The position numbers were made by a program, and so were the translations under genes. Shown in pieces: positions 53,200 to 63,000 of a stretch of 63,831 nucleotides of DNA. Position 1 is the first letter of the stretch. Each line of letters opens with the position of its first letter. The stretch covers positions 1-63,831 of the forward strand of contig JAFZHS010000025.1 in the NCBI GenBank assembly GCA_017554745.1. Direction: 5' to 3'. The notes beneath the pieces are model-generated. The model was given only the letters and a program-made list of their open reading frames with translations, was not told the origin of the DNA and made no database searches. The stretch is from Clostridiales bacterium. Its GTDB lineage: Bacteria; Bacillota; Clostridia; Saccharofermentanales; Saccharofermentanaceae.

Positions 53200-53286
53200 C
53201 ACCAAGTTGCCTTAATCGCAGTTTTGCGGAAGACTCCGACCCTTACCTTCGATTTTGGCGTATTTATTATTAAGGAGGAAAGATTT

Positions 53287-53553
53287 ATGTCAGCATCTTT
53301 CGACAAGCAGGCTATCATCAAGGAATATGCTCTTTCTGAGGGCGACACAGGTTCTCCTGAGGTTCAGGTTGCACTTCTTACTTACAGGATCAATCACCTC
53401 ACAGAACACCTCAAGACTCACAAGGGCGACCACCACAGCAGAAGAGGACTTCTCATGATGGTTGGTAAGAGAAGAAACATCCTTGACTATCTTGCAGCAG
53501 TTGATATCGAGCGTTACAGATCTTTGATCGCAAGACTCGGCATCAGAAAGTAA
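53287..53553 (+). CDS. rpsO: Ribosomal protein S15
   Basis: 88 residues from the ATG at 53287 (AAGGAGGAAAG). 30S subunit protein binding 16S rRNA. Family pattern [20 protein letters not shown], then [19 protein letters not shown] and a C-terminal LGIRK. Normal full length. In many bacteria rpsO and pnp are neighbours; here nadE and an SGNH gene lie between. Confidence 0.98.
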   Translation: MSASFDKQAIIKEYALSEGDTGSPEVQVALLTYRINHLTEHLKTHKGDHHSRRGLLMMVGKRRNILDYLAAVDIERYRSLIARLGIRK

Positions 53554-53577
53554 TCTTAATACAGATTATTTCAAGAG

Positions 53578-53605
53578 AGCGGTTCCATACGGGACCGCTT
53601 TTTTA
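53578..53605 (+). terminator. rpsO terminator
   Basis: AGCGGTTCC-ATAC-GGGACCGCT (53578-53599) followed by TTTTT. Confidence 0.9.
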
Positions 53606-53619
53606 TTTACTTCTAAGGG

Positions 53620-53628
53620 TGATATAAT
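53620..53628 (+). promoter_or_regulatory. Extended -10 promoter of nadE
   Basis: TGA-TATAAT (TATAAT at 53623-53628), 32 bases before the ATG. No good -35. Confidence 0.55.
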
Positions 53629-53659
53629 TACAAGATAGGACATTCCGGGAGGTATTACT

Positions 53660-55591
53660 ATGCTTGACGGTTATATCAGAGTAGCGGCGGCAAGCCCGAA
53701 GGTTAAAGTCGGTGACGTTGATTTTAATGTCAGTCAGACTGTTTTGCTCGCGAAAAAGGCTGCGGATAACGATACTGCGGTAGTCGTTTTCCCTGAGCTC
53801 GGGCTTACAGGTTATACCTGCGGCGATCTTTTTGGTCAGAATGCTCTTCTCAATAAAGCAATCGACGGACTTTACGATCTCGCTGAGCAGACCAGAGATC
53901 TTAATACGGTCCTTATCGCAGGTTTGCCGGTCCAGGTAGGCGGCAAGCTCTATAACTGCGCGGCTGTCGTATATCAGGGAGAAGTCCTCGGTATCGTGCC
54001 CAAGCAGAATGTTCCCAATTATTCGGAGTTCTATGAATTAAGACATTTCAAGCCTTTTGAAGAGGCCGAGAACGTCGCGATCGAAGACGATGTCTGCTTC
54101 GGCAGGATGGTCTTCGACTGTAATGACCTGACATTCGGCGTAGAGATCTGCGAGGATCTCTGGGTGGCTTCGAGCCCTTCGGAAGAGTATGTAAATAACG
54201 GCGCGCAGATCATTTTCAATCTGTCCTGCTCCGATGAGATCATCGGCAAGGCACAGTTCAGAAGAGACCTTGTTAAGATGCAGAGCGCAAAGCTCATGGC
54301 GGCTTACGTATATTGCGATGCAGGAATCGGCGAATCGACACAGGACCTTGTTTTCGCAGGGCACAACATAATCGCCGAGAACGGCAAGCTCCTTGCTGAG
54401 AGCAAGAGATTTGCAAATGAGAATGAAGACGACGCGATCCTTTATGCTGACATCGATCTGGAGCGCATTGAAGCTGACAGACGCAAGGCGAATACTTTCA
54501 CGTCTGATCTCGCAGGCTATTCCGGTGTGGAAGTAGTCAGGTTTGACGCTGAGTTCCCTGACATCACTCCGAGAAGAGACATCAGCAAGACTCCGTTCGT
54601 TCCAGAGAGCAAGGCAGACCTGGAAGCAAGGTGCGAAGACATTCTCAACATGCAGGCAGCAGGCCTTTATACAAGGCTTAAGGCGATCAACTGTAAGACA
54701 GTTGTGATCGGACTTTCGGGCGGTCTTGATTCGACACTTGCTCTCATCGTTACCATCCATGCTTTCGATAAGCTCGGACTGGACAGAAAGGGCATTATCG
54801 GAATAACGATGCCCGGCTTCGGAACGACTGCCAGGACCAAGAATAACTCCGTGAATATCGCTGAGCAGTACGGCTGCACATTAAGAGAGATTTCCATCTC
54901 TGATGCAGTAACCCTGCACTTCAAGGATATCGGTCATGACATGGATGTTCATGACATTACTTACGAGAATTCCCAGGCAAGAGAGCGTACGCAGATCCTT
55001 ATGGATATCGCAAACCAGGAAGGCGGACTTGTCGTTGGTACAGGAGACCTCTCCGAGCTCGCTCTGGGCTGGGCTACATACAATGGCGACCACATGTCCA
55101 TGTACGGCGTTAACTGCTCGATCCCGAAGACTCTGGTAAGGTATCTCGTATCCTATGAGTCGCAGCGTACGGCTGAGATCAATCCTGAGCTTTCTCAGGC
55201 TCTTGCTGACATCGTCGCTACGCCTGTATCACCTGAGCTTCTTCCGCCTACGGAGGACGGCAAGATCTCTCAGAAGACTGAAGAAACGGTCGGACCTTAT
55301 GAGCTCCACGACTTCTTCCTGTACTACATGATCAGATACGGATTTACACCGTCTAAGATCTACCGCATGGCTTTGCAGGCCTTTGAAGGATCTTACGATG
55401 CAGAGACGATCTACAAGTGGGAAGAGACGTTCCTCAGAAGGTTCTTCTCGCAGCAGTTCAAGAGATCCTGCGTGCCCGACGGCCCTAAGGTCGGTACGGT
55501 ATCCCTGTCTCCGAGAGGCGACTGGAGAATGCCTTCTGACGCATCGAGAAACGTCTGGATCGAAGACTTAGAGACAGTAAAGGGTGAATGA
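53660..55591 (+). CDS. nadE: Glutamine-dependent NAD+ synthetase
   Basis: 643 residues, GGGAGG before the ATG. N-terminal nitrilase-type glutaminase (E46 in VVFPELGLTG, Lys in VPKQNVPNYSEFYE, Cys in GVEICEDLW) releases ammonia. The C-terminal synthetase (ATP loop GLSGGLDST, about 352-360) uses it to amidate NaAD. Length fits the two-domain type. Its stop overlaps the next start (ATGA). Confidence 0.95.
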   Translation: MLDGYIRVAAASPKVKVGDVDFNVSQTVLLAKKAADNDTAVVVFPELGLTGYTCGDLFGQNALLNKAIDGLYDLAEQTRDLNTVLIAGLPVQVGGKLYNCAAVVYQGEVLGIVPKQNVPNYSEFYELRHFKPFEEAENVAIEDDVCFGRMVFDCNDLTFGVEICEDLWVASSPSEEYVNNGAQIIFNLSCSDEIIGKAQFRRDLVKMQSAKLMAAYVYCDAGIGESTQDLVFAGHNIIAENGKLLAESKRFANENEDDAILYADIDLERIEADRRKANTFTSDLAGYSGVEVVRFDAEFPDITPRRDISKTPFVPESKADLEARCEDILNMQAAGLYTRLKAINCKTVVIGLSGGLDSTLALIVTIHAFDKLGLDRKGIIGITMPGFGTTARTKNNSVNIAEQYGCTLREISISDAVTLHFKDIGHDMDVHDITYENSQARERTQILMDIANQEGGLVVGTGDLSELALGWATYNGDHMSMYGVNCSIPKTLVRYLVSYESQRTAEINPELSQALADIVATPVSPELLPPTEDGKISQKTEETVGPYELHDFFLYYMIRYGFTPSKIYRMALQAFEGSYDAETIYKWEETFLRRFFSQQFKRSCVPDGPKVGTVSLSPRGDWRMPSDASRNVWIEDLETVKGE

Positions 55592-56223
55592 TGAAATCAG
55601 TAGTTTGCTTTGGCGATTCCAATACTTACGGACATAATCCGGTAAACGGGGAGAGGCTCCCCGAATCGGTCAGGTGGCCCTGCCTTCTGCAGAACCTTTT
55701 AGGCGATAACTTTAAGGTCATTGAAGAGGGTTTAAACGGCAGGACTACTGTTTTCGACGATCCTAACGATGACTGGAAAAACGGCATCGATTACATAAAG
55801 GGGATCCTCTGCACGCACAGGCCCGTGGATTATCTTGTCATAATGCTCGGGACCAACGACATGAAGACCGTTTATAATGCGTCTCTTGATGAGATAGCGG
55901 CAGGCCTTAACGAGATCGTCCAGAGGGCAGAGAAGGTCATGGATCTTAAGCAGGGATATGTCCCGAAGATCCTTGTCGTATCACCGCCTGAGATAAGCAC
56001 GGATATCCTCACGGGACCTTTCGCAGGTTCATTCAACGAGGTGTCCATCGACAAGTCCAAGCGCCTGGCCGAGTACTATAAGAGAGTTGCGGATAAGCAC
56101 GGCTGCGGATTCTTAGATGCCAAGCAGTATATCAAGCCTTCGATAGAAGACGGACTGCATCTTGATCCGGCAGGGCATAAGGGCCTGGCCGAGGCGGTAT
56201 GTGAGGCAATTAAGAAGTTATAA
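55588..56223 (+). CDS. SGNH/GDSL hydrolase
   Basis: 211 residues; ATGATG start overlapping the nadE stop by 4 bases. Block I CFGDSNTYGHNPVNG (catalytic Ser), block III LGTNDMK, block V DGLHLDPAGHKGL (Asp and His). Such enzymes are esterases or acyl-hydrolases. No signal peptide, so it acts in the cytoplasm. The substrate is unknown; coupling with nadE may be only operon economy. Confidence 0.88.
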   Translation: MMKSVVCFGDSNTYGHNPVNGERLPESVRWPCLLQNLLGDNFKVIEEGLNGRTTVFDDPNDDWKNGIDYIKGILCTHRPVDYLVIMLGTNDMKTVYNASLDEIAAGLNEIVQRAEKVMDLKQGYVPKILVVSPPEISTDILTGPFAGSFNEVSIDKSKRLAEYYKRVADKHGCGFLDAKQYIKPSIEDGLHLDPAGHKGLAEAVCEAIKKL

Positions 56224-56233
56224 CCTTTATTAT

Positions 56234-56261
56234 TTGTCTTATTGCGCTTTTAGTATATAAT
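56234..56261 (+). promoter_or_regulatory. pnp promoter
   Basis: TTGTCT (56234-56239), 16 bases, TATAAT (56256-56261). The predicted transcript start (~56267) is directly at the pnp leader structure. Confidence 0.65.
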
Positions 56262-56274
56262 TAATAGGTTCGAG

Positions 56275-56388
56275 AAGGAGTGTAGTGTGTAGATTGACTG
56301 CCCGAACATCGAGCCTTTTTTATTGCTCGGACCGTGAATCTACGAACTACCTCCTTTACAAAAATTCAATATTATAAAGGAGTTCGAA
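56275..56388 (+). promoter_or_regulatory. pnp leader: long duplex with alternative SD pairing
   Basis: Bases 56275-56295 pair with 56337-56356 (about 18-19 bp, one bulge, one mismatch), capped by an inner hairpin CGAGC / GCTCG (56310-56314, 56325-56329). The 3' arm contains CTCCTTTA (56351-56358), perfectly complementary to TAAAGGAG (56375-56382), the pnp ribosome site. So the arm can pair either with the 5' arm (site open) or with the site (closed). The seen part is the complementarity; the switch is inferred. Confidence 0.6.
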
Positions 56389-58647
56389 ATGGAAAAGATT
56401 TTCAGAACTGAAATCGCCGGCAGACCGTTGGTAGTCGAGACCGGTAAGATCGCGCAGTTTGCAAACGGTTCCGTCCTCATCAGATACGGTGAGACATCAG
56501 TGCTTTCTACCGTTACGGCAAGCGCAACACCTCGTGAGGGAATCGATTTCTTCCCGCTTTCAGTAGATTACGAGGAGAAGATGTATGCAGTAGGTAAGAT
56601 CCCGGGAGGCTTCCTTAAGAGAGAGGGAAGACCTGGCGAGAAGGCTATCCTCGTTTCCCGTGTTATCGACCGTCCTATCAGACCTCTGTTCCCTAAGGAT
56701 CTTCGTAACGATGTATGCGTAAACAACCTCGTTATGTCCGTTGATCCCGATTGCTCACCTGAGATCACAGCTATGCTCGGTACATCCATCGCAATCGCTA
56801 TCTCCGATATCCCGTGGAAGGGACCTGTCGGCGGCGTTGTATTAGGACTTATCGACGGCAAGACGATCATCAACCCTACACTTGAGCAGCGTGAGATCTC
56901 TGATATGTACGTTACTCTTGCAGGTACACTCACAAAGATCTGCATGGTAGAGGCAGGCGCTAACGAAGTACCCGATGACGTTATGCTTAACGCTATCGCT
57001 GAAGGTCACGAAGAGATCAAGAAGATCTGCGAGTTCATCAACAGCATCGTAGCTGAGATCGGTAAGGAGAAGTTCACTTACGAGTCAGCTGACGTTCCGG
57101 AAGAGATCTTCGAAGCTGTTAAGGAATACGGCTGGGACAGAATGCGTGAGGCAGTCCTTTCAAAGGACAAGGAAGTAAGAGACGCTAACGTTGCAGTCCT
57201 TCAGGAAGAAGTTGCAGCAATGCTCGAAGAGAAGGAAGAGGGCCTTTCAAAGTGGGCACCTGACGCTATCTACAAGCTCGAGAAGAAGGTCGTAAGAGAT
57301 TATCTCTTCAGAGAGCATGTAAGAGTCGACGGCAGAGCTCTTGACGAGATCAGACCTCTGTCCTGCGCAGTAGGCGTACTTCCCAGAGTTCACGGTTCAT
57401 CTTTCTTCCAGAGAGGCCAGACACAGGTAATGAACATCTGTACTTTGGCTCCTCTTGACGAAGCTCAGAAGCTCGAAGGATTAGATGAGCAGACATACAA
57501 GAGATACATTCACCACTATAACTTCCCGGGTTACTCCACAGGTGAGGCTAAGCCTTCCAGATCACCCGGAAGACGTGAGATCGGTCACGGCGCTCTCGCT
57601 GAGAGATCTCTCATCCCTGTACTTCCTTCAGAGGAAGAGTTCCCTTACTCCATCAGAACAGTATCTGAGATCACGATGAGTAACGGTTCCACATCACAGG
57701 GTTCCGTCTGCGCTTCCACACTCTCACTCATGGATGCAGGCGTTCCGATCAAGAGACCTGTTGCAGGTATCTCTTCCGGACTTATCACAGATCCCGACAA
57801 CGACGATAACTTCCTCGTATTCATGGATATCCAGGGCATCGAGGACTTCTTCGGCGATATGGACTTCAAGGTTGCAGGTACCACAGAAGGTATCACATCC
57901 ATCCAGGTAGATATCAAGGTTGAAGGTCTTACATTAGACATCATCAAGGCTGCTTTCGAGATGACACACAAGGGAAGACTCCAGATCATCAACGACATCA
58001 TTCTTCCTTGCATCCCTGCACCCCGTGCTGAGCTCAACAAGTGGGCTCCGAGGATCATCTCCATGCAGGTACCTGTTGACAAGATCAGAGAAGTCATCGG
58101 TTCAGGCGGAAAGGTCATCAACAAGATCATCGCTGACACAGGCGCACAGATCAACATCAATGACGACGGTATGGTCTATATCTCCACACCTGATCTCGAA
58201 AAGGCTGAGAAGGCCAAGATGATCATCAACGGCATCGTTTCTGATCCTGAAGTAGGCACAGAGTACGACGGCGTTGTTACAAGACTTATGGACTTCGGTG
58301 CTTTCGTTGAATTCCTCCCCGGTAAGGAAGGACTCGTTCACATCTCCAAGATGGACTGGAACAGAGTAGAGAAGGTAGAAGACGTTCTCCACGAAGGCGA
58401 CAAGGTACACGTTAAGCTCATCGAGATCGATTCCCAGGGCAGACTCAATCTCTCCATCCGTGACTGTCTCCCCAAGCCTGAGGGCTATATAGAGGAAGAG
58501 CCCAGAAGAAGAGAGGGCAGACCTAGCCGTGAGAGAAGAGGCGGATTTGCCGGCAGAAACGGCGGCGACAAGCCCAGAAGAAACTTCAATAACGAAGAAG
58601 AGAATCAGGCTCCCGAGAATCCGAAGGGCAGAAGAAGAGAATTCTGA
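56389..58647 (+). CDS. pnp: Polyribonucleotide nucleotidyltransferase (PNPase)
   Basis: 752 residues, AAAGGAG before the ATG. A 3'-to-5' phosphorolytic exoribonuclease and RNA-decay enzyme. Two RNase PH domains (about 1-230 and 310-545), a KH domain (about 563-620, VIGSGGKVINKII), an S1 domain (about 624-692, GAFVEFLPGKEGLVHISKM) and an Arg/Gly-rich tail of about 50 residues (RRREGRPSRERRGGFAGRNG). The leader suggests autoregulation with RNase III. Confidence 0.97.
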   Translation: MEKIFRTEIAGRPLVVETGKIAQFANGSVLIRYGETSVLSTVTASATPREGIDFFPLSVDYEEKMYAVGKIPGGFLKREGRPGEKAILVSRVIDRPIRPLFPKDLRNDVCVNNLVMSVDPDCSPEITAMLGTSIAIAISDIPWKGPVGGVVLGLIDGKTIINPTLEQREISDMYVTLAGTLTKICMVEAGANEVPDDVMLNAIAEGHEEIKKICEFINSIVAEIGKEKFTYESADVPEEIFEAVKEYGWDRMREAVLSKDKEVRDANVAVLQEEVAAMLEEKEEGLSKWAPDAIYKLEKKVVRDYLFREHVRVDGRALDEIRPLSCAVGVLPRVHGSSFFQRGQTQVMNICTLAPLDEAQKLEGLDEQTYKRYIHHYNFPGYSTGEAKPSRSPGRREIGHGALAERSLIPVLPSEEEFPYSIRTVSEITMSNGSTSQGSVCASTLSLMDAGVPIKRPVAGISSGLITDPDNDDNFLVFMDIQGIEDFFGDMDFKVAGTTEGITSIQVDIKVEGLTLDIIKAAFEMTHKGRLQIINDIILPCIPAPRAELNKWAPRIISMQVPVDKIREVIGSGGKVINKIIADTGAQININDDGMVYISTPDLEKAEKAKMIINGIVSDPEVGTEYDGVVTRLMDFGAFVEFLPGKEGLVHISKMDWNRVEKVEDVLHEGDKVHVKLIEIDSQGRLNLSIRDCLPKPEGYIEEEPRRREGRPSRERRGGFAGRNGGDKPRRNFNNEEENQAPENPKGRRREF

Positions 58648-58674
58648 TAAATTACAGATAAAGAGGTAATTAAC

Positions 58675-59787
58675 ATGGCAGAGAATCTTGGAAACACTGA
58701 AGAACAGATCGATGTAGTTACTGCAGCACAAACCGAAGACGTAACTGACAAGAAGTGTCCGAACTGCGGAGCTACTGTAGTTTACGATCCCGAGACTCTG
58801 TCCATGTCTTGCCCGTTCTGCGGCTATTCAAGACAGCTCCCCAGACCTGATGACAACGGACAGGATGTAGAAGAGCTCGATTTCTCTTCTGCTAAGAACC
58901 GTGAGAGCCTTGACTGGGGTAAAGCCAAGAAGTCATTGGTCTGCAAGAACTGCGGCGCAGAGACCATCATGGATTCCGCTGATACGGCACAGTGCTGCCC
59001 TTACTGCGGTTCCACACAGGTCATGCCGGTTGATAATGACGATGATGTCATGGCACCCGGCGGCGTCGTTCCTTTCGAGATCACAAAGGAAAAGGCTGCC
59101 CAGCTCTTTAAGGGCTGGATGAGCGGCAAGCTCTTTGCTCCCGGCGATGCCAAGAGAAGCTGTGAGGCTAAGAACTTCAGCGGTGTATATCTCCCTTACT
59201 GGACATACGATTCACAGACAACATCTCCTTACGAGATCAAGCTCGGATATAACAAGAGAGACTCAAAGGGAAATACTTATACTGTCTATGAGACATACCG
59301 CGGAATCTATGAGAGATTCATCGACGATGAGACTGTATATGCCAGCAAGAAGACTACTAACCGCTTCATCAAGGCTGCTTCAGTATTTGATTTCTCCAAG
59401 CTCCGCAAGTACTCTCCTGAATTTATCGCAGGCTTCCTCGCTGAGCGCTACACTGTAGGACTTGATGAAGGATGGGAGATCGCCAAGGGCCAGATCAAGA
59501 ATAAGCTCAACAGCGAGATCGCAACGATGGAGAGAAGAAAGCACCACGCTGACAGCGTCTCCAAGCTTATCTTCAATACTTCTTATGCTAAGGTAACTTA
59601 CAAATACGTTCTCGCTCCTATCTGGATCGCGAACTTCAAGTTCAAGGATAAGATCTATAACATCGTTGTTAACGGACAGACAGGCCAGATCAGAGGCGAG
59701 GCACCTGTATCTCCTCTCAAGGTATTCATCGCTATCCTTATCGCGATCGCAGTATTCGCATTACTGGCTTACATCTTTACGCGCTGA
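58675..59787 (+). CDS. Double zinc-ribbon membrane protein, paralogue of 3841-4908
   Basis: 370 residues, AAGAGGT upstream. Ribbon 1 CPNCG...CPFCG at about 24-46, ribbon 2 CKNCG...CPYCG at about 90-112, a shared central domain (VYLPYWTYDSQTTSPYEIKL, VGLDEGWEIAKGQI) and a C-terminal hydrophobic segment (VFIAILIAIAVFALLAYI). It differs from the other copy mainly in an inserted loop near residues 195-215. It follows pnp by 27 bases and may be co-transcribed. Confidence 0.82.
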   Translation: MAENLGNTEEQIDVVTAAQTEDVTDKKCPNCGATVVYDPETLSMSCPFCGYSRQLPRPDDNGQDVEELDFSSAKNRESLDWGKAKKSLVCKNCGAETIMDSADTAQCCPYCGSTQVMPVDNDDDVMAPGGVVPFEITKEKAAQLFKGWMSGKLFAPGDAKRSCEAKNFSGVYLPYWTYDSQTTSPYEIKLGYNKRDSKGNTYTVYETYRGIYERFIDDETVYASKKTTNRFIKAASVFDFSKLRKYSPEFIAGFLAERYTVGLDEGWEIAKGQIKNKLNSEIATMERRKHHADSVSKLIFNTSYAKVTYKYVLAPIWIANFKFKDKIYNIVVNGQTGQIRGEAPVSPLKVFIAILIAIAVFALLAYIFTR

Positions 59788-59808
59788 TAGTTGCAAACAA
59801 TAAAACCG

Positions 59809-59836
59809 ATAGCCCCAAATGAATTTTTGGGGCTAT
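59809..59836 (+). terminator. Terminator
   Basis: ATAGCCCCAAA (59809-59819) pairs with TTTGGGGCTAT (59826-59836), followed by ATTATTG. Confidence 0.8.
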
Positions 59837-59956
59837 ATTATTGCCCATTTTGCCTGTTGTTTGATAATTATCAAGTTGCACATTAGAATGCAAGCAGCGC
59901 TTCAAGCAAAATTCTTTTACATGTCAGAAAACGACAATATTTTCTGAACGAAAGGT

Positions 59957-60003
59957 GATTTGATTGTCAAAGATTTGATAAAATCAAATCAAAACCGTAG
60001 TAA
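59957..60003 (+). promoter_or_regulatory. Clustered GATTTGAT sites and promoter of surface-protein gene
   Basis: GATTTGAT occurs at 59957-59964 and 59972-59979 (15 bases apart) and inverted at 59983-59990, forming a dyad with a 3-base centre. More TTTGAT copies lie near 60008 and 60043. TTGATA (59975-59980), 17 bases, TAGTAA (59998-60003) may be the promoter, overlapped by the dyad. The regulator is unknown. Confidence 0.45.
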
Positions 60004-60061
60004 TTTGTTTGATATTTGCATATTATTGAGCCGAAAATCGAATTTGATATGGGGAATTCGC

Positions 60062-63000
60062 ATGTTAGGCTTTTTAAAACGTGCAACGTCGGCGTTAACG
60101 GCGGGCGTTATTATTGTAGGTACTTTAGCTCTTTATCCGAATCTTTTCAGAGACAAAACAACTGTAAATGCAGCTGAATTATATGACTCCTCGGCTCTCG
60201 TAAATTATGCGACTATCCTCGGCCGTGACGTTGATTACGGTATCATTACCAATAAGTTCACACAGAGAGACCACGTTGAGACAACGCTTGCCACTAACAG
60301 CTTCAGGCGTGACTGCGATTCCCAGTTTGACGTAGACCTTACCACCAATAAGACCGCACAGTTCCTTATCGGCGGTCTCGAAGCCCCTTACTATGACATC
60401 AAGTTCGGCACTGTTCACAAGAACAGACATGCCGTTTATGTTAAGAACATCAATCTCGTTCTTGCGGAGGGTATTAATACTAATGCTCAGATCAAGAAGC
60501 AGGACGATGTCGCGCAGACTACTAATTTCAATTACTATTTCCGTTCAAAAGACGAGATAAAGGACCATATCGACAGCATCATCGGCCACGCTCAGGATGA
60601 ATCCGACTTGATGGTCAGTAGAACGAACGACAATAAGTATGTTCTTGACTCCAGGTACGTCAGAGCAACAGGTTCAGTCACAACAATCAATATCGACCGC
60701 GATGAATTCGAGAACAAAGTTGTCTATGTTAATCTCGATGACCGTGCGTTCAGGTCTCTTCTGAATACTTGGAGGAACGATCCGAACGGCCATCATTTCG
60801 TAATCAATAAGAGATCCAGCACTGTTGTTGTATTCACTTATCAGAGTGATGCCCCGGTTGTAATAGGTAAAGTTGAAGTAGTAGCAAGAGATTCCAAGCT
60901 TTATGCCAGTGCTTTTGAAGGTGAAGAACATCATGATAATATCTACGCTTCAACAACAACTTACAACGGCGATATTTCCGGTCACAACAGATATGTCGAT
61001 GAGGAAATCGCACGTAAGATAATCTGGAATATGCCCAATTCCAGAGAAGTTACTATCACAGGCAGCGCCGGTACATTTCTGGCATTAAGGGAAAACGTTA
61101 ACGTCAAGCTCCAGAATGCACCTAGTGCAGGCTGGATTGTTTCCAGAGGAAACACAACTAACGTCAACTGCGAGTTCCACTATATCTATTGCGGTGCCAG
61201 CGAAAACCTCCAGACTGAGGGTAACGGCCAGATGCATTTCACGATGCATAAGAGATTTACAGAAAAATACGATACCAAGGATAGAATTGTTCCTGATAAT
61301 TCCGTATTCTTCGAGGCAGGCGATTATGAGTTCTACTGGCAGGAATATAAAGACCAGACTTTCGAAGAAAAAGTCGGTAACAGCTCAACCTGTGCTATCG
61401 ATGCAAACAGTATCGTAGAATTCCCTACACTGACTTTCGTAACTGATAATCCTAACGATCCTCATTATGTTCAGCGCGGCACATCAAAGGATTTCTATTT
61501 CCAGATCACAGAAAGTCCCGATCTGTCTCTGAATGGCATTTCAAATAACAGCGGTTACGTCAACATCCGTTTGAACGTATATGCAGCAAATGACGGAAAG
61601 ATCACTTTCACCACACAGAACTGCACATACATCCTTGAAGATGAAGATCATGAGCCTATCCTTTATGCGTCTAACGGCGTTTGGATGGGTACTGATTGGA
61701 GCGACGTTGTCGGCAACAGATATGATCTCGGCTGCTTCTACAACAGAATCGCAAATTCAGGCTTCCTGACTCTTACTAAGACCATCAAGGGCGATGTAAC
61801 AGAAGAGGACCTTAACGGCCTTACATTCAGCGTCATGACCGGTGGTGTTGAGATCGCAAATTACCGCTTCGGTAGAGACTTTGCCATGAATCCTGCTACA
61901 GGTGTTTATGAACTTAAGCGCCCTCTCGAAGTAAGGGATTCTGCTAAGGCATATACAGTCGTAGAAACACTTAATACAGTTGACGGCTTTACTGTCTCAA
62001 CAAGCTACACGATCGACGGCGGTGATTCCCAGGATGGCGAAGAAGCGAAAGTATTGTCCGTAAGCGAAGATCCCAATGCGCCTACTACTATAGCTTTCGA
62101 AAATGAATACGAGCGCATCATCAAGCCCGGTTATATCAACATCACCAAGACGATCAAGGGTGACGTAACACAGGAAGACCTCGATGGTCTGTCATTCACA
62201 GTTAAGGATGGCGACACTGTAGTCGGCACATACAAGCTTGGCGTTGACTTTGAGCAGAATGCTAATGGCGTATATGAGCTTAAGACACCTATCGAGGTTG
62301 ATGATTCGATCAAGACATTTACAGTAGAAGAGACTCTTAAGACCAAAGACGGTTACACGATCACCACCGGCTATTCAGTTGATGGCGGCGCATCTGAGTC
62401 CGGAAAGACAGCAACTCTTGCCGGTGTCAGCGAAGATGCAGACAATCCTACTACAGTAGCTTACGAGAATGACTACGAGAGAATCATAGTACCCGGTTAC
62501 ATCAACATCACCAAGACGATACAGGGTGACGTAACTCAGGAAGATCTCGACGGCCTCTCATTTACTGTTAAGGATGGCGACACGGTTATCGGAACATACA
62601 AGCTCGGTGTTGATTTCGAGCAGAATGCAAATGGTGTATATGAACTCAAGACACCTATCAAGGTAACAGATTCAGTTAAGACTTATACAGTTGAGGAAAC
62701 CCTCAAGACCAAAGACGGTTACACCATCTCCACCAGCTATTCAGTTAACGGTGGTACTTCTGTGTCCGGTAAGACGGCAACTCTTGATGGTGTCAGTGAA
62801 GACGCAAGCAAGCCTACTACTGTTGCTTACGCAAACGATTATGTACGTGATATCACAACCGGTTACATTAACATCACAAAGACAATCAAGGGTGATGTAA
62901 CACAGGAAGATCTCGACGGCTTGTCATTCACAGTTAAGGATGGATCAACTGTCGTTGGTACATATAAGCTTGGGGTTGACTTTGAGCAGAACGCAAACGG

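Noticed and set aside
54038..54760. 240-codon open frame antisense to nadE
   Set aside because: It is a shadow of a full, motif-complete gene, with no start signal of its own.
56267..56321. Terminator alternative in the pnp leader (GGTTCGA with TCGAGCC before TTTTTT)
   Set aside because: The pairing exists, but the 35-base loop and position at the very 5' end make an attenuator weak; the duplex fold is better supported.
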